From the NCBI RefSeq assembly GCF_035917275.1, contig NZ_CP108508.1, forward strand, positions 1,736,001 to 1,800,000: a DNA stretch of 64,000 nucleotides, in the 5' to 3' direction. The stretch comes from Streptomyces sp. NBC_01237 (GTDB lineage Bacteria; Actinomycetota; Actinomycetes; Streptomycetales; Streptomycetaceae). The notes under the pieces were generated by a model, which did no database searches, had not been told where the DNA came from, and was given only the letters and a program-made list of their open reading frames with translations. This document shows, one piece after another, positions 28,937 to 37,024 of this stretch (the first letter of the stretch is position 1; every line of letters starts with the position of its first letter). The position numbers and the translations under genes were made by a program.

Positions 28937-29704
28937 TCACCCGTCCCCGGCGCCGCTGGGGTGGTCGAGCGCCTCCAGGGCGGGCCACCGGTCGTCGCAG
29001 GGCAGTCCGAGCACTTCGACCCGGAGGAGGAGTGCCGGGTCGGCGCCCACTGCGCGCAGTCGGTCCGGGGCCTGCTCATGCACCCATGCCCGCAGCTCCG
29101 CGACGGGCTCGTCCCGTCCGTGATCGGCCCACCAGCCCAGCGGCCACTCGTCGACGATGAGGTCGTCGATGTACCGCTCCACACAGACGAGCAGATGGGC
29201 GTCGGCGGACCCGCCGTACCCCTCGGCCGCCCAGATCGCGAGAAAGGGAGTGAGGGTGCTGAGCGAGGTGACACAGGACTGGAGCACGTCGTGGCAGGTG
29301 GTTCCCCCGCCGGACTCCTCCGGCGGGGTCCGCAGCACCTGGGTGAACCACGCCTCGAAGAAGCCGTGGACGGCCTCCCGCTGCTCGGCCGGCCAGCGGC
29401 CCCAGCGGGTACGGCCCAGGGCGTTCAGCCCGCCGTAGGCGCCGTCCACCCCACCCGCCACGAGGAGTTCCACCAGGTCGGGCAGCAGACGGCGCATCGA
29501 CGCGTCCAGATCGTCGAAATGGTCGGCCACCTCGGCCGCGTACCTGCTCAGGACGTCGGGCGGTACCGGTACGTCAGGGGTGCGCAACAGCGCGGTCTCC
29601 CCAGGCAGATGGCACCGACCGCAACCGGTCTCCGTCGGACTCGTCATTCCGGCGAAGACCGTGCGTACCCGGGCGACGGCCAGGTCGAGGGGGCGCGAGG
29701 TCAC
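28937..29704 (-). CDS. Unknown conserved-looking protein
   Basis: A 255-residue protein starting with GTG after GGAGGGTCCCA. It contains a CGRC pair near residue 30, a Trp-rich centre (GRWPAEQREAVHGFFEAWF), and a His/Cys segment TTCHDVLQSCVTSL. No signal peptide or membrane helix is evident, and no family is recognised. Codon use is ordinary for the region, so it is likely a real gene. It faces the zinc-ribbon protein and lies downstream of soxR. Confidence 0.65.
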   Translation of the reverse strand: MTSRPLDLAVARVRTVFAGMTSPTETGCGRCHLPGETALLRTPDVPVPPDVLSRYAAEVADHFDDLDASMRRLLPDLVELLVAGGVDGAYGGLNALGRTRWGRWPAEQREAVHGFFEAWFTQVLRTPPEESGGGTTCHDVLQSCVTSLSTLTPFLAIWAAEGYGGSADAHLLVCVERYIDDLIVDEWPLGWWADHGRDEPVAELRAWVHEQAPDRLRAVGADPALLLRVEVLGLPCDDRWPALEALDHPSGAGDG

Positions 29705-29815
29705 TGGGACCCTCCGGAGGGGACTCCGGTACGCGGCATGCGCCGGCCGAAGAGCGCGACACTACCGGACGCGCACCCCTTCGCGCTCCCCCGCGCCCCC
29801 AGGCTCCGACTGCCC

Positions 29816-30430
29816 CTAACAGTCCGGCGGTTGCGGGCAGTTCTGATCCTGGCCGCCCTCCGACGCCGTGCCGCCGCCCCGCTGCGTGCTCCCGCCGGGC
29901 TCCGCGTCACCACCGGGCTCCGCCTCACCAGCGGGCTCGTCCCCGCCGCCGGGCTTCTCCCCGCCGTCGGACGGCTTGCGCTCGGGCATCAGACGCGAAC
30001 CGGTGATCCGGTCACCGGAGATGTCGTTGGGATTGGAGAGCACACAGGTCTCCAAGGACAGACATCCGCAGCCGATGCAGTCGGTCAGATGGTCGCGCAG
30101 CCGGGCCAACTGGGCGATGCGCTCGTCCAGTTCGCCGTGCCACGCCCGGGAGAGCCTGGCCCAGTCGTCCCGGTTCGGGGTTCGCCCCTCGGGCAGTTCG
30201 GCCAGTGCGTCCCTGATGGTGGCGAGCGGGATGCCGACGCGTTGCGAGGCGCGCACGAACGCCACCCGGCGCAGGGCGTCCCTGGTGTAGCGGCGCTGAT
30301 TGCCACTGGTACGGCGGCTGCTGATCAGGCCCTTGGACTCGTAGAAGTGCAGGGCGGAAACCGCGGCCCCGCTGCGCGCGGAGAGCTGGCCGACCGTGAG
30401 TTCATGGAGTGTCTGTGGGATCTGTGGCAC
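29816..30430 (-). CDS. soxR: SoxR redox-sensing regulator with long C-terminal tail
   Basis: A 204-residue MerR-family regulator. The winged helix ([46 protein letters not shown]) is followed by a dimer helix and the [2Fe-2S] ligands C118, C121, C123 and C129 ([12 protein letters not shown]). In streptomycetes SoxR responds to redox-active secondary metabolites. Residues about 155-204 form an unusual Gly/Glu/Pro-rich tail with [23 protein letters not shown] repeats and two extra cysteines at 198 and 204. SoxR orthologues elsewhere are usually shorter. Confidence 0.93.
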   Translation of the reverse strand: MPQIPQTLHELTVGQLSARSGAAVSALHFYESKGLISSRRTSGNQRRYTRDALRRVAFVRASQRVGIPLATIRDALAELPEGRTPNRDDWARLSRAWHGELDERIAQLARLRDHLTDCIGCGCLSLETCVLSNPNDISGDRITGSRLMPERKPSDGGEKPGGGDEPAGEAEPGGDAEPGGSTQRGGGTASEGGQDQNCPQPPDC

Positions 30431-30536
30431 TCCTCAAACCCTACTGGTCCCACCTCGAACCTCGCCTCCCTCTTCGAAAACCCTGCCGATCAACCGCGAG
30501 TCGCCGACGGCGCCCCGCACTCCGGACGCGCCGTCG

Positions 30537-30566
30537 TTGACAGGACCGCACCACCCGAAGGATGCT
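30537..30566 (+). promoter_or_regulatory. Promoter of maoC
   Basis: TTGACA at 30537-30542 is followed after 18 bp by GATGCT at 30561-30566. The -35 matches the vegetative consensus exactly and the -10 agrees at its key A and final T. A TetR-type palindrome begins at the last base of the -10. Confidence 0.6.
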
Positions 30567-30581
30567 GAGCAAGCGCTTAGA
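30566..30581. promoter_or_regulatory. TetR operator before maoC (copy 1 of identical 16-mer)
   Basis: TGAGCAAGCGCTTAGA, a near-palindrome centred on AAGCGCTT, immediately downstream of the maoC -10. The same 16 bases recur at 31806-31821 before a TetR gene. Confidence 0.8.
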
Positions 30582-30638
30582 CATCGAGCCGCGAGGCGCC
30601 GCATGAAGGCACAGAGCCGGAAGGCAGGGACCGGAACC

Positions 30639-31100
30639 ATGGCAGAGCCGAAGATCTTCACATCCGCACAGGAGCTGCGCGACGGGGTGGGCGAGCAGCT
30701 GGGTCACAGCGACTGGCTGGAGATCGACCAGAAGCGGATCGACCGGTTCGCCGAGGCGACCGGTGACCACCAGTGGATCCATGTGGACCCCGAGCGGGCC
30801 GCGGGCGGGCCGTTCGGCACGACGATCGCGCACGGCTATCTGACACTGTCCCTGCTGCCCGCCCTCGTACCGCAGGTCATGCGGGTCGAGGGCATGAAGA
30901 TGGGCATCAACTACGGATCCAACAAGGTCCGCTTCCCCTCGACCGTCCCGGTGGGCTCACGACTGCGCGCCACGGCCGTGCTCAAGAGCGTCGAGGAGGC
31001 GGGCGGGGGCGTCCAGGTCACCGCGCTGGTCACCGTCGAGCGCGAGGGCGGCGACAAGCCGGCCTGCGTCGCCGAGTCGGTGTCGCGCTACTACTTCTGA
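30639..31100 (+). CDS. MaoC-family (R)-enoyl-CoA hydratase
   Basis: A 153-residue single hot-dog hydratase of the MaoC family. The hydratase motif is FAEATGDHQWIHVDPERAAGGPFGTTIAHGYLTLSLLP, containing the catalytic Asp and His. It hydrates enoyl-CoA to 3-hydroxyacyl-CoA in fatty-acid or side-chain breakdown. The ATG at 30639 gives the standard family length; upstream in-frame codons have no family similarity. A TTGACA promoter and an operator shared with the convergent TetR gene lie upstream. Confidence 0.93.
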   Translation: MAEPKIFTSAQELRDGVGEQLGHSDWLEIDQKRIDRFAEATGDHQWIHVDPERAAGGPFGTTIAHGYLTLSLLPALVPQVMRVEGMKMGINYGSNKVRFPSTVPVGSRLRATAVLKSVEEAGGGVQVTALVTVEREGGDKPACVAESVSRYYF

Positions 31101-31134
31101 GCCACCGCGCACACCCGCCGGGGTCGCGGAACCA

Positions 31135-31758
31135 CTACTTCTGGGCACCGACCATGCGCAGCACGAGGTCGGCGTAGAGCTCGCCGACCTCGTCGGGCGT
31201 CCGGCTCCCCTGCGCGTTGAACCAGCGCGCCACGTCGATGCAGAGCGACAGCACCGCGAGCGTGGTGCCGGGGACATCGGGAACGTCGAACTCCCCCGCC
31301 CGTACGCCCTCGCTGATGATCCGGCGCACCACGGCGTCGCTCTTGCGGCGCAGCTCGACGATCTCGGTGCGGTGCTCGTCACCGAGGGCGTCCAGCTCGT
31401 ACTGCACGACGCGTGCGGTGGTGTGCCGTTCGGCGTGCCAGCGGACGAAGGAGCGGACCGCTCCGGCGAGCCGCTCGGCCGCGGTGCCGTCCCGGTCGGC
31501 CTCCGCCTCCAGGACGTACAGGGCCCGGTCATGGCCGATCTTGCTGATCCGGTGGAGCAGCTCCTCCTTGGTCTTGTAGTGGATGTAGAGCGCGGCCGGG
31601 CTCATCCCGGCACGGCCGGCGATGTCGCGGGTGGTGGTCGCGTGGTACCCGCGCTCGGCGAACGCGTCGACGGCGGCGACGAGGAGCCGCCTGGCCGCCT
31701 CGGGCGTCACCTCACCCCACGGGGTGTCGTCACCGTCCATCTCCTGCGCCGTACTCAT
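31135..31758 (-). CDS. TetR-family regulator of maoC
   Basis: A 207-residue regulator with the helix-turn-helix AAVDAFAERGYHATTTRDIA and MSPAALYIHYKTKEELL. The start at 31758 follows GAGAGGGG; a longer frame is open but lacks similarity. A 16-bp near-palindrome, identical to one on the maoC promoter, lies 48 bases before the start codon, over the -35 side of a TATGGT -10 (31791-31796). This shows self-repression together with control of maoC, as in other acyl-CoA responsive TetR proteins. Confidence 0.9.
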   Translation of the reverse strand: MSTAQEMDGDDTPWGEVTPEAARRLLVAAVDAFAERGYHATTTRDIAGRAGMSPAALYIHYKTKEELLHRISKIGHDRALYVLEAEADRDGTAAERLAGAVRSFVRWHAERHTTARVVQYELDALGDEHRTEIVELRRKSDAVVRRIISEGVRAGEFDVPDVPGTTLAVLSLCIDVARWFNAQGSRTPDEVGELYADLVLRMVGAQK

Positions 31759-31805
31759 CGCCACGTACCCCTCTCCGTCAGCGGACGAACACCATACCCC
31801 GAACC

Positions 31806-31821
31806 TGAGCAAGCGCTTAGA
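31806..31821. promoter_or_regulatory. TetR operator (copy 2 of identical 16-mer)
   Basis: TGAGCAAGCGCTTAGA, identical to 30566-30581. It is upstream of the TetR gene at 31135-31758 and just after the 3' end of the YiaA/B-type gene. Confidence 0.8.
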
Positions 31822-31850
31822 GTCCGGGGCTCCGGATGCCGAGGCCGAGG

Positions 31851-32141
31851 TCAGAGCTTCTGGAAGGGGTCGTGCTCGGCGAGGATCTTCTCCAGTCGCG
31901 CCTGGTCGACGCGGCTGATGAGCTGCCCCGCCTCCTGGCGGTCCCTGATGACCTTGGCCAGTGTGAAGCACGACGTGACGAGGTAGAGCACGCAGATGGC
32001 GAGGAAACCGCGCACCCACGCGTCGGCGTCGAGGAAGTAGATGCCGAGGGCCACCGCACCCATCGCCACCCCGAAGGATGCGACGGCCTGGCCGTAGAAG
32101 GCCGCGGTGCTGTGCTGCTTGACCGATGTCGTCTCACTCAT
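31851..32141 (-). CDS. YiaA/YiaB-type small inner-membrane protein
   Basis: A 96-residue protein with two hydrophobic helices (AVASFGVAMGAVALGIYFL and FLAICVLYLVTSCFTLAKVI) joined by a short acidic loop, followed by a soluble C-terminal tail RDRQEAGQLISRVDQARLEK. This is the YiaAB two-helix domain. Function is unknown. The start at 32141 is preferred over upstream codons because the domain begins close to it. It lies between the TetR and acyl-CoA dehydrogenase genes. Confidence 0.78.
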   Translation of the reverse strand: MSETTSVKQHSTAAFYGQAVASFGVAMGAVALGIYFLDADAWVRGFLAICVLYLVTSCFTLAKVIRDRQEAGQLISRVDQARLEKILAEHDPFQKL

Positions 32142-32238
32142 GCCGCACAGCATCCGCCGGCATGGCGTTCGCCACATCCGCATCCGTACTCAGCCCGGTA
32201 CTCAGACGCCCGTTCGAGTGATGGCCGTCCGGAATCGG

Positions 32239-33390
32239 TCAGAAGGCGGAGACCCCGGTCAGCGCCCGGCCGATGATCAGCTTCTGGATCTGGCTGGTGC
32301 CCTCGTAGAGCGTCATCACACGGGCGTCGCGCAGCAGCTTGCCGACCGGGTACTCGTCGATGTAGCCGTAGCCGCCGAAGACCTGGAGGGCGTTGTTGGC
32401 GGCGCGTACGGCCGCCTCGGAGGCGAAGAGCTTCGCCGTGGAGGCGGCCGTGGCGAATTCCTCGCCCCGGTCGATGAGGTCGGCGACCCGCCAGGTCAGC
32501 AGCCGGGCGGCGTCGACGTCCACGGAGATGTCGCTGATCAGCTCCTGGACCAGCTGATAGCTCGCGATGGACTTGCCGAACTGCTCGCGCTCGCCCGCGT
32601 ACCGCAGGGCGGCGTCGAGTGCCGCCCGGGCGATGCCGACGCAGCCCGCCGCGACCGACATCCGCCCCTTGGCCAGGGCGGACATGGCGAGGGAGAAGCC
32701 CTTGCCCTCCGGCCCCATGAGCGCGGCGGCGGGCACCCGGACGCCCTCCAGCACCAGCTCGGCCGTGGCCTGGCCACGCAGACCGAGCTTGCCGTGGATG
32801 GTGCGGCGGGTGAGGCCGGGGCTGTCCGCGGGGACCAGGAAGGCGGAGATCCCCTTGTGGCCAGGGGTGTCGTTGGTGCGGGCGAAGAGCAGCACCACAT
32901 CGGCCCAGGTTCCGTTGGTGATGAACATCTTGGTGCCGTTGATGACGTAGTCGCCGCCGTCGCGGACGGCCCTCGTCGTGAGGTTCCCGGCGTCGGAGCC
33001 GGTCCCCGGCTCGGTGAGGGCGAAGCAGCCGATCGCCTCGCCCGCGGTGAGAGGCGGGAGCCACCGGCGCTTCTGCTCCTCGGACCCCCAGGACGCGATG
33101 GTCTTGGCGACCAGGCCGAGCGAGACGGACACGATGCCGCGGACCGCGGAGTCCCCACGCCCCAGCTCCTCGGTGACCAGGCAGTACGAGAGATGGTCAC
33201 CGCCCGAGCCGCCGTACTCCTCGGGAACGGTGAGCCCGAGGAAGCCGAGCGCACCCAGCTTCCCCACGATCGACTTGTCGACGCTCTCGGCGCGGTCCCA
33301 CTCGACGGCATGAGGAGTGACCTCACGGGCGACGAAGTCCTCGGCCAGCCGCCGGACGGCTTCCTGCTCCTCGCTGAGCTCCAGGTTCAT
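32239..33390 (-). CDS. Acyl-CoA dehydrogenase
   Basis: A 383-residue FAD enzyme of the short/medium-chain type. [15 protein letters not shown] and [14 protein letters not shown] are the two flavin-contact motifs, and the C-terminal [19 protein letters not shown] contains the catalytic Glu. It introduces the 2,3-double bond in acyl-CoA. It is divergent from a TetR gene, and a palindrome between the two start codons overlaps both promoters. With MaoC and the CoA ligases it completes a catabolic toolkit in this region. Confidence 0.93.
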   Translation of the reverse strand: MNLELSEEQEAVRRLAEDFVAREVTPHAVEWDRAESVDKSIVGKLGALGFLGLTVPEEYGGSGGDHLSYCLVTEELGRGDSAVRGIVSVSLGLVAKTIASWGSEEQKRRWLPPLTAGEAIGCFALTEPGTGSDAGNLTTRAVRDGGDYVINGTKMFITNGTWADVVLLFARTNDTPGHKGISAFLVPADSPGLTRRTIHGKLGLRGQATAELVLEGVRVPAAALMGPEGKGFSLAMSALAKGRMSVAAGCVGIARAALDAALRYAGEREQFGKSIASYQLVQELISDISVDVDAARLLTWRVADLIDRGEEFATAASTAKLFASEAAVRAANNALQVFGGYGYIDEYPVGKLLRDARVMTLYEGTSQIQKLIIGRALTGVSAF

Positions 33391-33408
33391 CGGACGGCAC
33401 CCCACTTT

Positions 33409-33427
33409 TAATTAGCACTGCTAGTTT
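33409..33427. promoter_or_regulatory. TetR palindrome between divergent acyl-CoA dehydrogenase and TetR genes
   Basis: The site contains TAGCACTGCTA (33413-33423); its right half, read on the other strand, is AAACTAGCA. The aldehyde dehydrogenase site at 39697-39715 has half sites AAACTAGCG and AAACTAACG, so the two sites belong to one motif. Confidence 0.75.
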
Positions 33428-33442
33428 CTTGCTCGCAGGCCC

Positions 33443-33448
33443 TACTAT
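33443..33448 (+). promoter_or_regulatory. -10 hexamer of a leaderless transcript (TetR gene)
   Basis: TACTAT lies 7 bases before the ATG at 33456, and this placement supports that start over the ATG at 33447. Confidence 0.55.
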
Positions 33449-33455
33449 GAGCCGC

Positions 33456-34136
33456 ATGGCCCGACCGCGCAAGCCCCTCCTCAGCAGAGACCGCATCGTC
33501 GGGACGGCGAGCGCACTCGTGGACTCCGAGGGGCTGGACGCCGTCTCCACCCGCCGTCTGGCGGCCGAGCTGGGGGTCAGCGGACCCTCGCTCTACAACC
33601 ACTTCCGCAACAAGGACGAGATCCTGGACGCGGTCGCCGACGCCGTCTCCGCCCAGGTCGACCTGTCGATGTTCGACGCGTCCGACCCCCGGGACTGGCG
33701 CGAGGCCCTGCACGACTGGGCCGTCTCCTACCGCGCGGCGCTCACCGAGCACCCGCACATCGTCCCGGTCCTCGCGCAGGGCCCCGGCCGTCGGCCGGCC
33801 GGTCTGCGGGTCGCCGACGCGGTGTTCGGCGGGATGGTCGGGGCGGGCTGGCCGCCCGCCCAGGCCACGTACATCGGGGCACTGATGCGCTACTTCATCA
33901 CCGGTTCGGCACTGGGCTCCTTCGCCCGCGGTTTCGTCGACGACGAGACCGCGTACGACCCGGCGGACTACCCGCACCTCGGCCAGGCCCACCTGCTGGC
34001 GGACCGCCGCCAGCAGGTGGACGAGGGCGCCTTCGGGACCGGGCTGCGGGCCCTGCTGGACGGGCTCGCGCTCCAGTACGAGCAGGTGGTCCGCGCCGGG
34101 GCGGCGACGGTTCGGCCCACACCGAACCGTTCCTGA
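33456..34136 (+). CDS. TetR-family regulator (TetR C-terminal domain class)
   Basis: A 226-residue regulator. The DNA-binding part is RDRIVGTASALVDSEGLDAVSTRRLAAELGVSGPSLYNHFRNKDEIL, the AcrR/TetR-C type. The C-terminal domain includes GALMRYFITGSALGSFARGF. It is divergent from an acyl-CoA dehydrogenase gene with a shared palindrome 29 bases before its ATG. The same palindrome type occurs before the aldehyde dehydrogenase gene 6 kb away, so a small regulon is likely. Confidence 0.88.
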   Translation: MARPRKPLLSRDRIVGTASALVDSEGLDAVSTRRLAAELGVSGPSLYNHFRNKDEILDAVADAVSAQVDLSMFDASDPRDWREALHDWAVSYRAALTEHPHIVPVLAQGPGRRPAGLRVADAVFGGMVGAGWPPAQATYIGALMRYFITGSALGSFARGFVDDETAYDPADYPHLGQAHLLADRRQQVDEGAFGTGLRALLDGLALQYEQVVRAGAATVRPTPNRS

Positions 34137-34151
34137 CGCATCCTGGACCGT

Positions 34152-34871
34152 ATGGCACGCCCGACACCGCACGATCCGGCCGCTCCGCGCCTCGCCGCGC
34201 TGGCCACGCTGCTCGCCGACGAGACCCGCGCCTCCTTCTGCCTCGCCCTGCTCGACGGGCGCGCCTGGACGGCCGGTGAGCTGGCCCGGTACGCCCGGGT
34301 CGCCCCTTCGACCGCCAGCGAGCACCTGGGCAAGCTGGTGGCGGGCGGGCTGCTGGCCGAGGAACGGCAGGGCCGTCACCGCTATGTACGGCTGGCCGAC
34401 GAACGCGTCGCGCACCTCGTCGAGGAGCTGGCCGCCCAGGTGATGCCCGACGCGCCGGAACAGCCGCGCACCCTGCGCGCGGCGAGCATGAGCAGTGCCC
34501 TGGCCCGGGGGCGCACCTGCTACGACCATCTCGCGGGCCGGCTCGGCATCAGGATCACCGAGGCGATGGCCGAACGCGGGCTGCTGCGTCAGGACACCGG
34601 CTTCGCCCTCACCGACGAGGGCCTGGGCTGGTTCGACGCGCTGGGCATCAGCCTCCGTTCGACGTCCCGGCGGCCGCTCGTACGCAGCTGTCTGGACTGG
34701 ACGGAACGCCGCCCGCACCTGGCGGGCGTCGCGGGCGCCGCGCTGTGCCGGCACGCGCTGGACAACGGGTGGTGCGTACGGATCGGGTCGGGGCGCGCGG
34801 TACGGGCGACGCCGGACGGACAGCGGGCGCTGTCGGGGCTGCTCGGCATCGAGGCGTCGGCGCTCGACTGA
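34152..34871 (+). CDS. ArsR-type winged-helix regulator
   Basis: A 239-residue protein with an ArsR-like winged helix (residues about 12-95: LADETRASFCLALLDGRAWTAGELARYARVAPSTASEHLGKL, GLLAEERQGRHRYVRLAD). The C-terminal half contains RGRTCYDHLAGRLGIRITEAM and DWTERRPHLAGVAGAALC, typical of a streptomycete subgroup annotated as helix-turn-helix transcriptional regulator. No metal-binding Cys pair is visible in the DNA-binding helix. It precedes an EamA transporter by 144 bases, and I infer that it controls it. Confidence 0.82.
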   Translation: MARPTPHDPAAPRLAALATLLADETRASFCLALLDGRAWTAGELARYARVAPSTASEHLGKLVAGGLLAEERQGRHRYVRLADERVAHLVEELAAQVMPDAPEQPRTLRAASMSSALARGRTCYDHLAGRLGIRITEAMAERGLLRQDTGFALTDEGLGWFDALGISLRSTSRRPLVRSCLDWTERRPHLAGVAGAALCRHALDNGWCVRIGSGRAVRATPDGQRALSGLLGIEASALD

Positions 34872-35002
34872 CGACCGGCGCGGGACCGGCGGCCGCGTGA
34901 CCGGCCGGCCCACGACGGGCCGCCGCGTGACGAGCCGAGCGACCGGCCGGCCGACGATTGACCGAGGACGACAATTCGGTGGGGGCCGCAACGTCACGGC
35001 CG

Positions 35003-35008
35003 TAGCGT
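35003..35008 (+). promoter_or_regulatory. -10 hexamer of a leaderless transcript (EamA gene)
   Basis: TAGCGT is 7 bases before the ATG at 35016. The upstream 130 bp is rich in GACCGGCCGGCC-like direct and inverted repeats with no clear single hairpin. Confidence 0.55.
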
Positions 35009-35015
35009 CGTGGTC

Positions 35016-36002
35016 ATGACGACGACGACACCGGGATCACCCGCGCGATCCGCATCGGCGCGCGACTGGCGGGCCCCCGCCGCCGCCTGCACCACGGTGG
35101 TGCTGTGGGCCTCCGCCTTTGTCTCCATCCGCAGCGCGGGCGAGGCGTATTCGCCCGGTGCGCTGGCCCTCGGCCGGCTGCTGGCGGGCACGCTCGTGCT
35201 CGGTGCGATCTGTCTCGTACGCCGCGAGGGGCTGCCCGCCAGGGCCGCCTGGCCCGGCATCGTCACCTCCGGGCTGCTCTGGTTCGGGCTCTACATGGTG
35301 GTGCTCAACTGGGGTGAGCAGGAGGTGGACGCCGGGACGGCCGCGATGGTGGTGAACATCGGGCCGATCCTGATCGCCCTGCTCGGCGCCCGGCTGCTCG
35401 GTGAAGGGCTGCCGCGCAGACTGCTGGCGGGGATGGCGGTCTCGTTCGCGGGAGCGGCGGTGGTCGGGCTCTCCCTGTCAGGTCACGGCGGATCCTCGGT
35501 GCTGGGGGTCCTGCTCTGCCTGCTGGCCGCCGTGGCGTACGCGGCCGGGGTGGTGAGCCAGAAGCCCGCTCTGCGGCACGGTTCCGCCCTTCAGGTCACC
35601 ACCTTCGGCTGCCTGATCGGTACGGTCGCGTGTCTGCCGTTCTCCGGGGCGCTGGTCTCCGAGGCCGCCGACGCGCCGCTGTCCGCCACGCTGAACATGG
35701 TCTACCTGGGCGTCTTCCCGACCGCTCTCGCCTTCACCACCTGGGCCTACGCCCTGGCCCGCACCACCGCGGGCAGGATGGGCGCCACCACGTACGCGGT
35801 GCCCGCACTGGTGGTGGTGATGGCCTGGCTGCTGCTGGACGAGGTTCCCGCGCTGCTCAGCATCGGCGGCGGGCTGCTCTGCCTGGCCGGGGTGGCGGTC
35901 TCCCGGACCCGTCAGCACACTGGCCTGACGCGGAAGAATCCAGCGCTGCCCGTGGAGGGATCCCGTCATGGCGAAGAACGGCAATCAGCGGGGCGACCGT
36001 AG
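35016..36002 (+). CDS. EamA/DMT-family transporter
   Basis: A 328-residue membrane protein with ten predicted helices in two EamA repeats (first from about residue 15, second from about 165). Motifs such as VLWASAFVSIRSAGEAYSPGALALGRLLAG and the helix 9-10 segment TTYAVPALVVVMAWLLLDEVP are typical. It probably exports an amino acid or small metabolite. Its 3' end overlaps the start of ppk2 by 35 bases. The upstream ArsR gene on the same strand may regulate it. Confidence 0.87.
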   Translation: MTTTTPGSPARSASARDWRAPAAACTTVVLWASAFVSIRSAGEAYSPGALALGRLLAGTLVLGAICLVRREGLPARAAWPGIVTSGLLWFGLYMVVLNWGEQEVDAGTAAMVVNIGPILIALLGARLLGEGLPRRLLAGMAVSFAGAAVVGLSLSGHGGSSVLGVLLCLLAAVAYAAGVVSQKPALRHGSALQVTTFGCLIGTVACLPFSGALVSEAADAPLSATLNMVYLGVFPTALAFTTWAYALARTTAGRMGATTYAVPALVVVMAWLLLDEVPALLSIGGGLLCLAGVAVSRTRQHTGLTRKNPALPVEGSRHGEERQSAGRP

Positions 36003-36972
36003 CGGGACGCGGCGCGGGACCGACCCGAAGCGCGATTCCGCTCCGGAGTCCGAGAAGCGGGCGGCACGGTACGGGGGCCCGTATCTCGGCGGATTCGGTG
36101 TGGTCGACAGCGGGGACGACGACCCGGTCCTGGTGACGCCGAAGGGCCACGCCCGGGACGCCTGGCGCGAGGACTACCCGTACGAGCGCAAGCTACGCCG
36201 GCGTGACTACGACAAGGCCAAGCGCGCCCTTCAGATCGAGCTGCTGAAGCTCCAGCACTGGGTGAAGGAGCGCGACGAACGGCTGGTGATCCTCTTCGAG
36301 GGGCGTGACGCGGCGGGCAAGGGCGGCACGATCAAGCGGTTCACCGAGCATCTCAATCCGCGTGGTGCGCGGGTGGTGGCGCTGGAGAAGCCGACCGAGC
36401 GCGAGCGCACCCAGTGGTACTTCCAGCGGTACGTGGCCCATCTGCCGAGCGCCGGGGAGATCGTGCTGTTCGACCGCTCCTGGTACAACCGGGCCGGGGT
36501 GGAACGGGTGATGGGGTTCTGCACGACCCGCGAGTACCTCGAATTCATGCACCAGGCGCCGGACTTCGAGCGGATGCTCGCCCGCGACGGCATCCGTCTG
36601 GTGAAGTTCTGGTTCTCCGTCTCGCGCAATGAGCAGCGCAACCGGTTCATGATCCGGCAGATCGATCCGGTACGACGGTGGAAGCTGAGCCCGGTCGACC
36701 TCGCCTCGCTCGACAAGTGGGACGCGTACACCGAGGCCAAGGAGCTGATGCTGTTCCACACGGACACGGCCGACTCGCCCTGGACCGTGGTGAAGAGCAA
36801 CGACAAGAAGCGGGCCCGGCTGGAGGCGATGCGCCATGTCCTGCACCGCTTCGACTATCCGGGCAAGGACCTGGAACTGGTCGGGGAGCCGGACCCGCTG
36901 ATCGTGGGCCCGGCCTCCCGGCTGTTCGAGCAGGGCGAGATGGACGCCCGGCTGCTGACCCCGGACAACTGA
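35968..36972 (+). CDS. ppk2: Polyphosphate kinase 2
   Basis: A 334-residue PPK2-family kinase that transfers phosphate between polyphosphate and nucleotides. The Walker A is FEGRDAAGKGG (110-120), the lid contains WYFQRYVAHLP, and the Walker B is VLFDRSWYNRAG. An N-terminal extension of about 65 hydrophilic residues precedes the core. GGAGG is 10 bases before the ATG, which lies inside the end of the EamA gene (35-base overlap). Such a deep overlap suggests translational linkage, but no functional relation is evident. It is followed by a hairpin. Confidence 0.93.
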   Translation: MAKNGNQRGDRSGTRRGTDPKRDSAPESEKRAARYGGPYLGGFGVVDSGDDDPVLVTPKGHARDAWREDYPYERKLRRRDYDKAKRALQIELLKLQHWVKERDERLVILFEGRDAAGKGGTIKRFTEHLNPRGARVVALEKPTERERTQWYFQRYVAHLPSAGEIVLFDRSWYNRAGVERVMGFCTTREYLEFMHQAPDFERMLARDGIRLVKFWFSVSRNEQRNRFMIRQIDPVRRWKLSPVDLASLDKWDAYTEAKELMLFHTDTADSPWTVVKSNDKKRARLEAMRHVLHRFDYPGKDLELVGEPDPLIVGPASRLFEQGEMDARLLTPDN

Positions 36973-37001
36973 GCCCGCCGCCCCCGGGGGTCCCGGCGGG
37001 C
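36973..37001. terminator. Hairpin between convergent ppk2 and alcohol dehydrogenase genes
   Basis: GCCCGCCG (36973-36980) pairs with CGGCGGGC (36994-37001); the loop itself contains CCCCCGGGGG. It begins right after the ppk2 stop codon. Confidence 0.7.
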
Positions 37002-37024
37002 TCCGGTGTCACGGGGCGGTGTGC

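Noticed and set aside
30421..30480. A possible SoxR box upstream of soxR (CCTCAAACC)
   Set aside because: Only one half (CCTCAAA) is present. I could not find the inverted partner at the spacing of known SoxR boxes.
34872..34980. GACCGGCCGGCC-rich segment as a terminator
   Set aside because: Many short overlapping inverted repeats are present, but no single hairpin dominates; composition alone can explain it.
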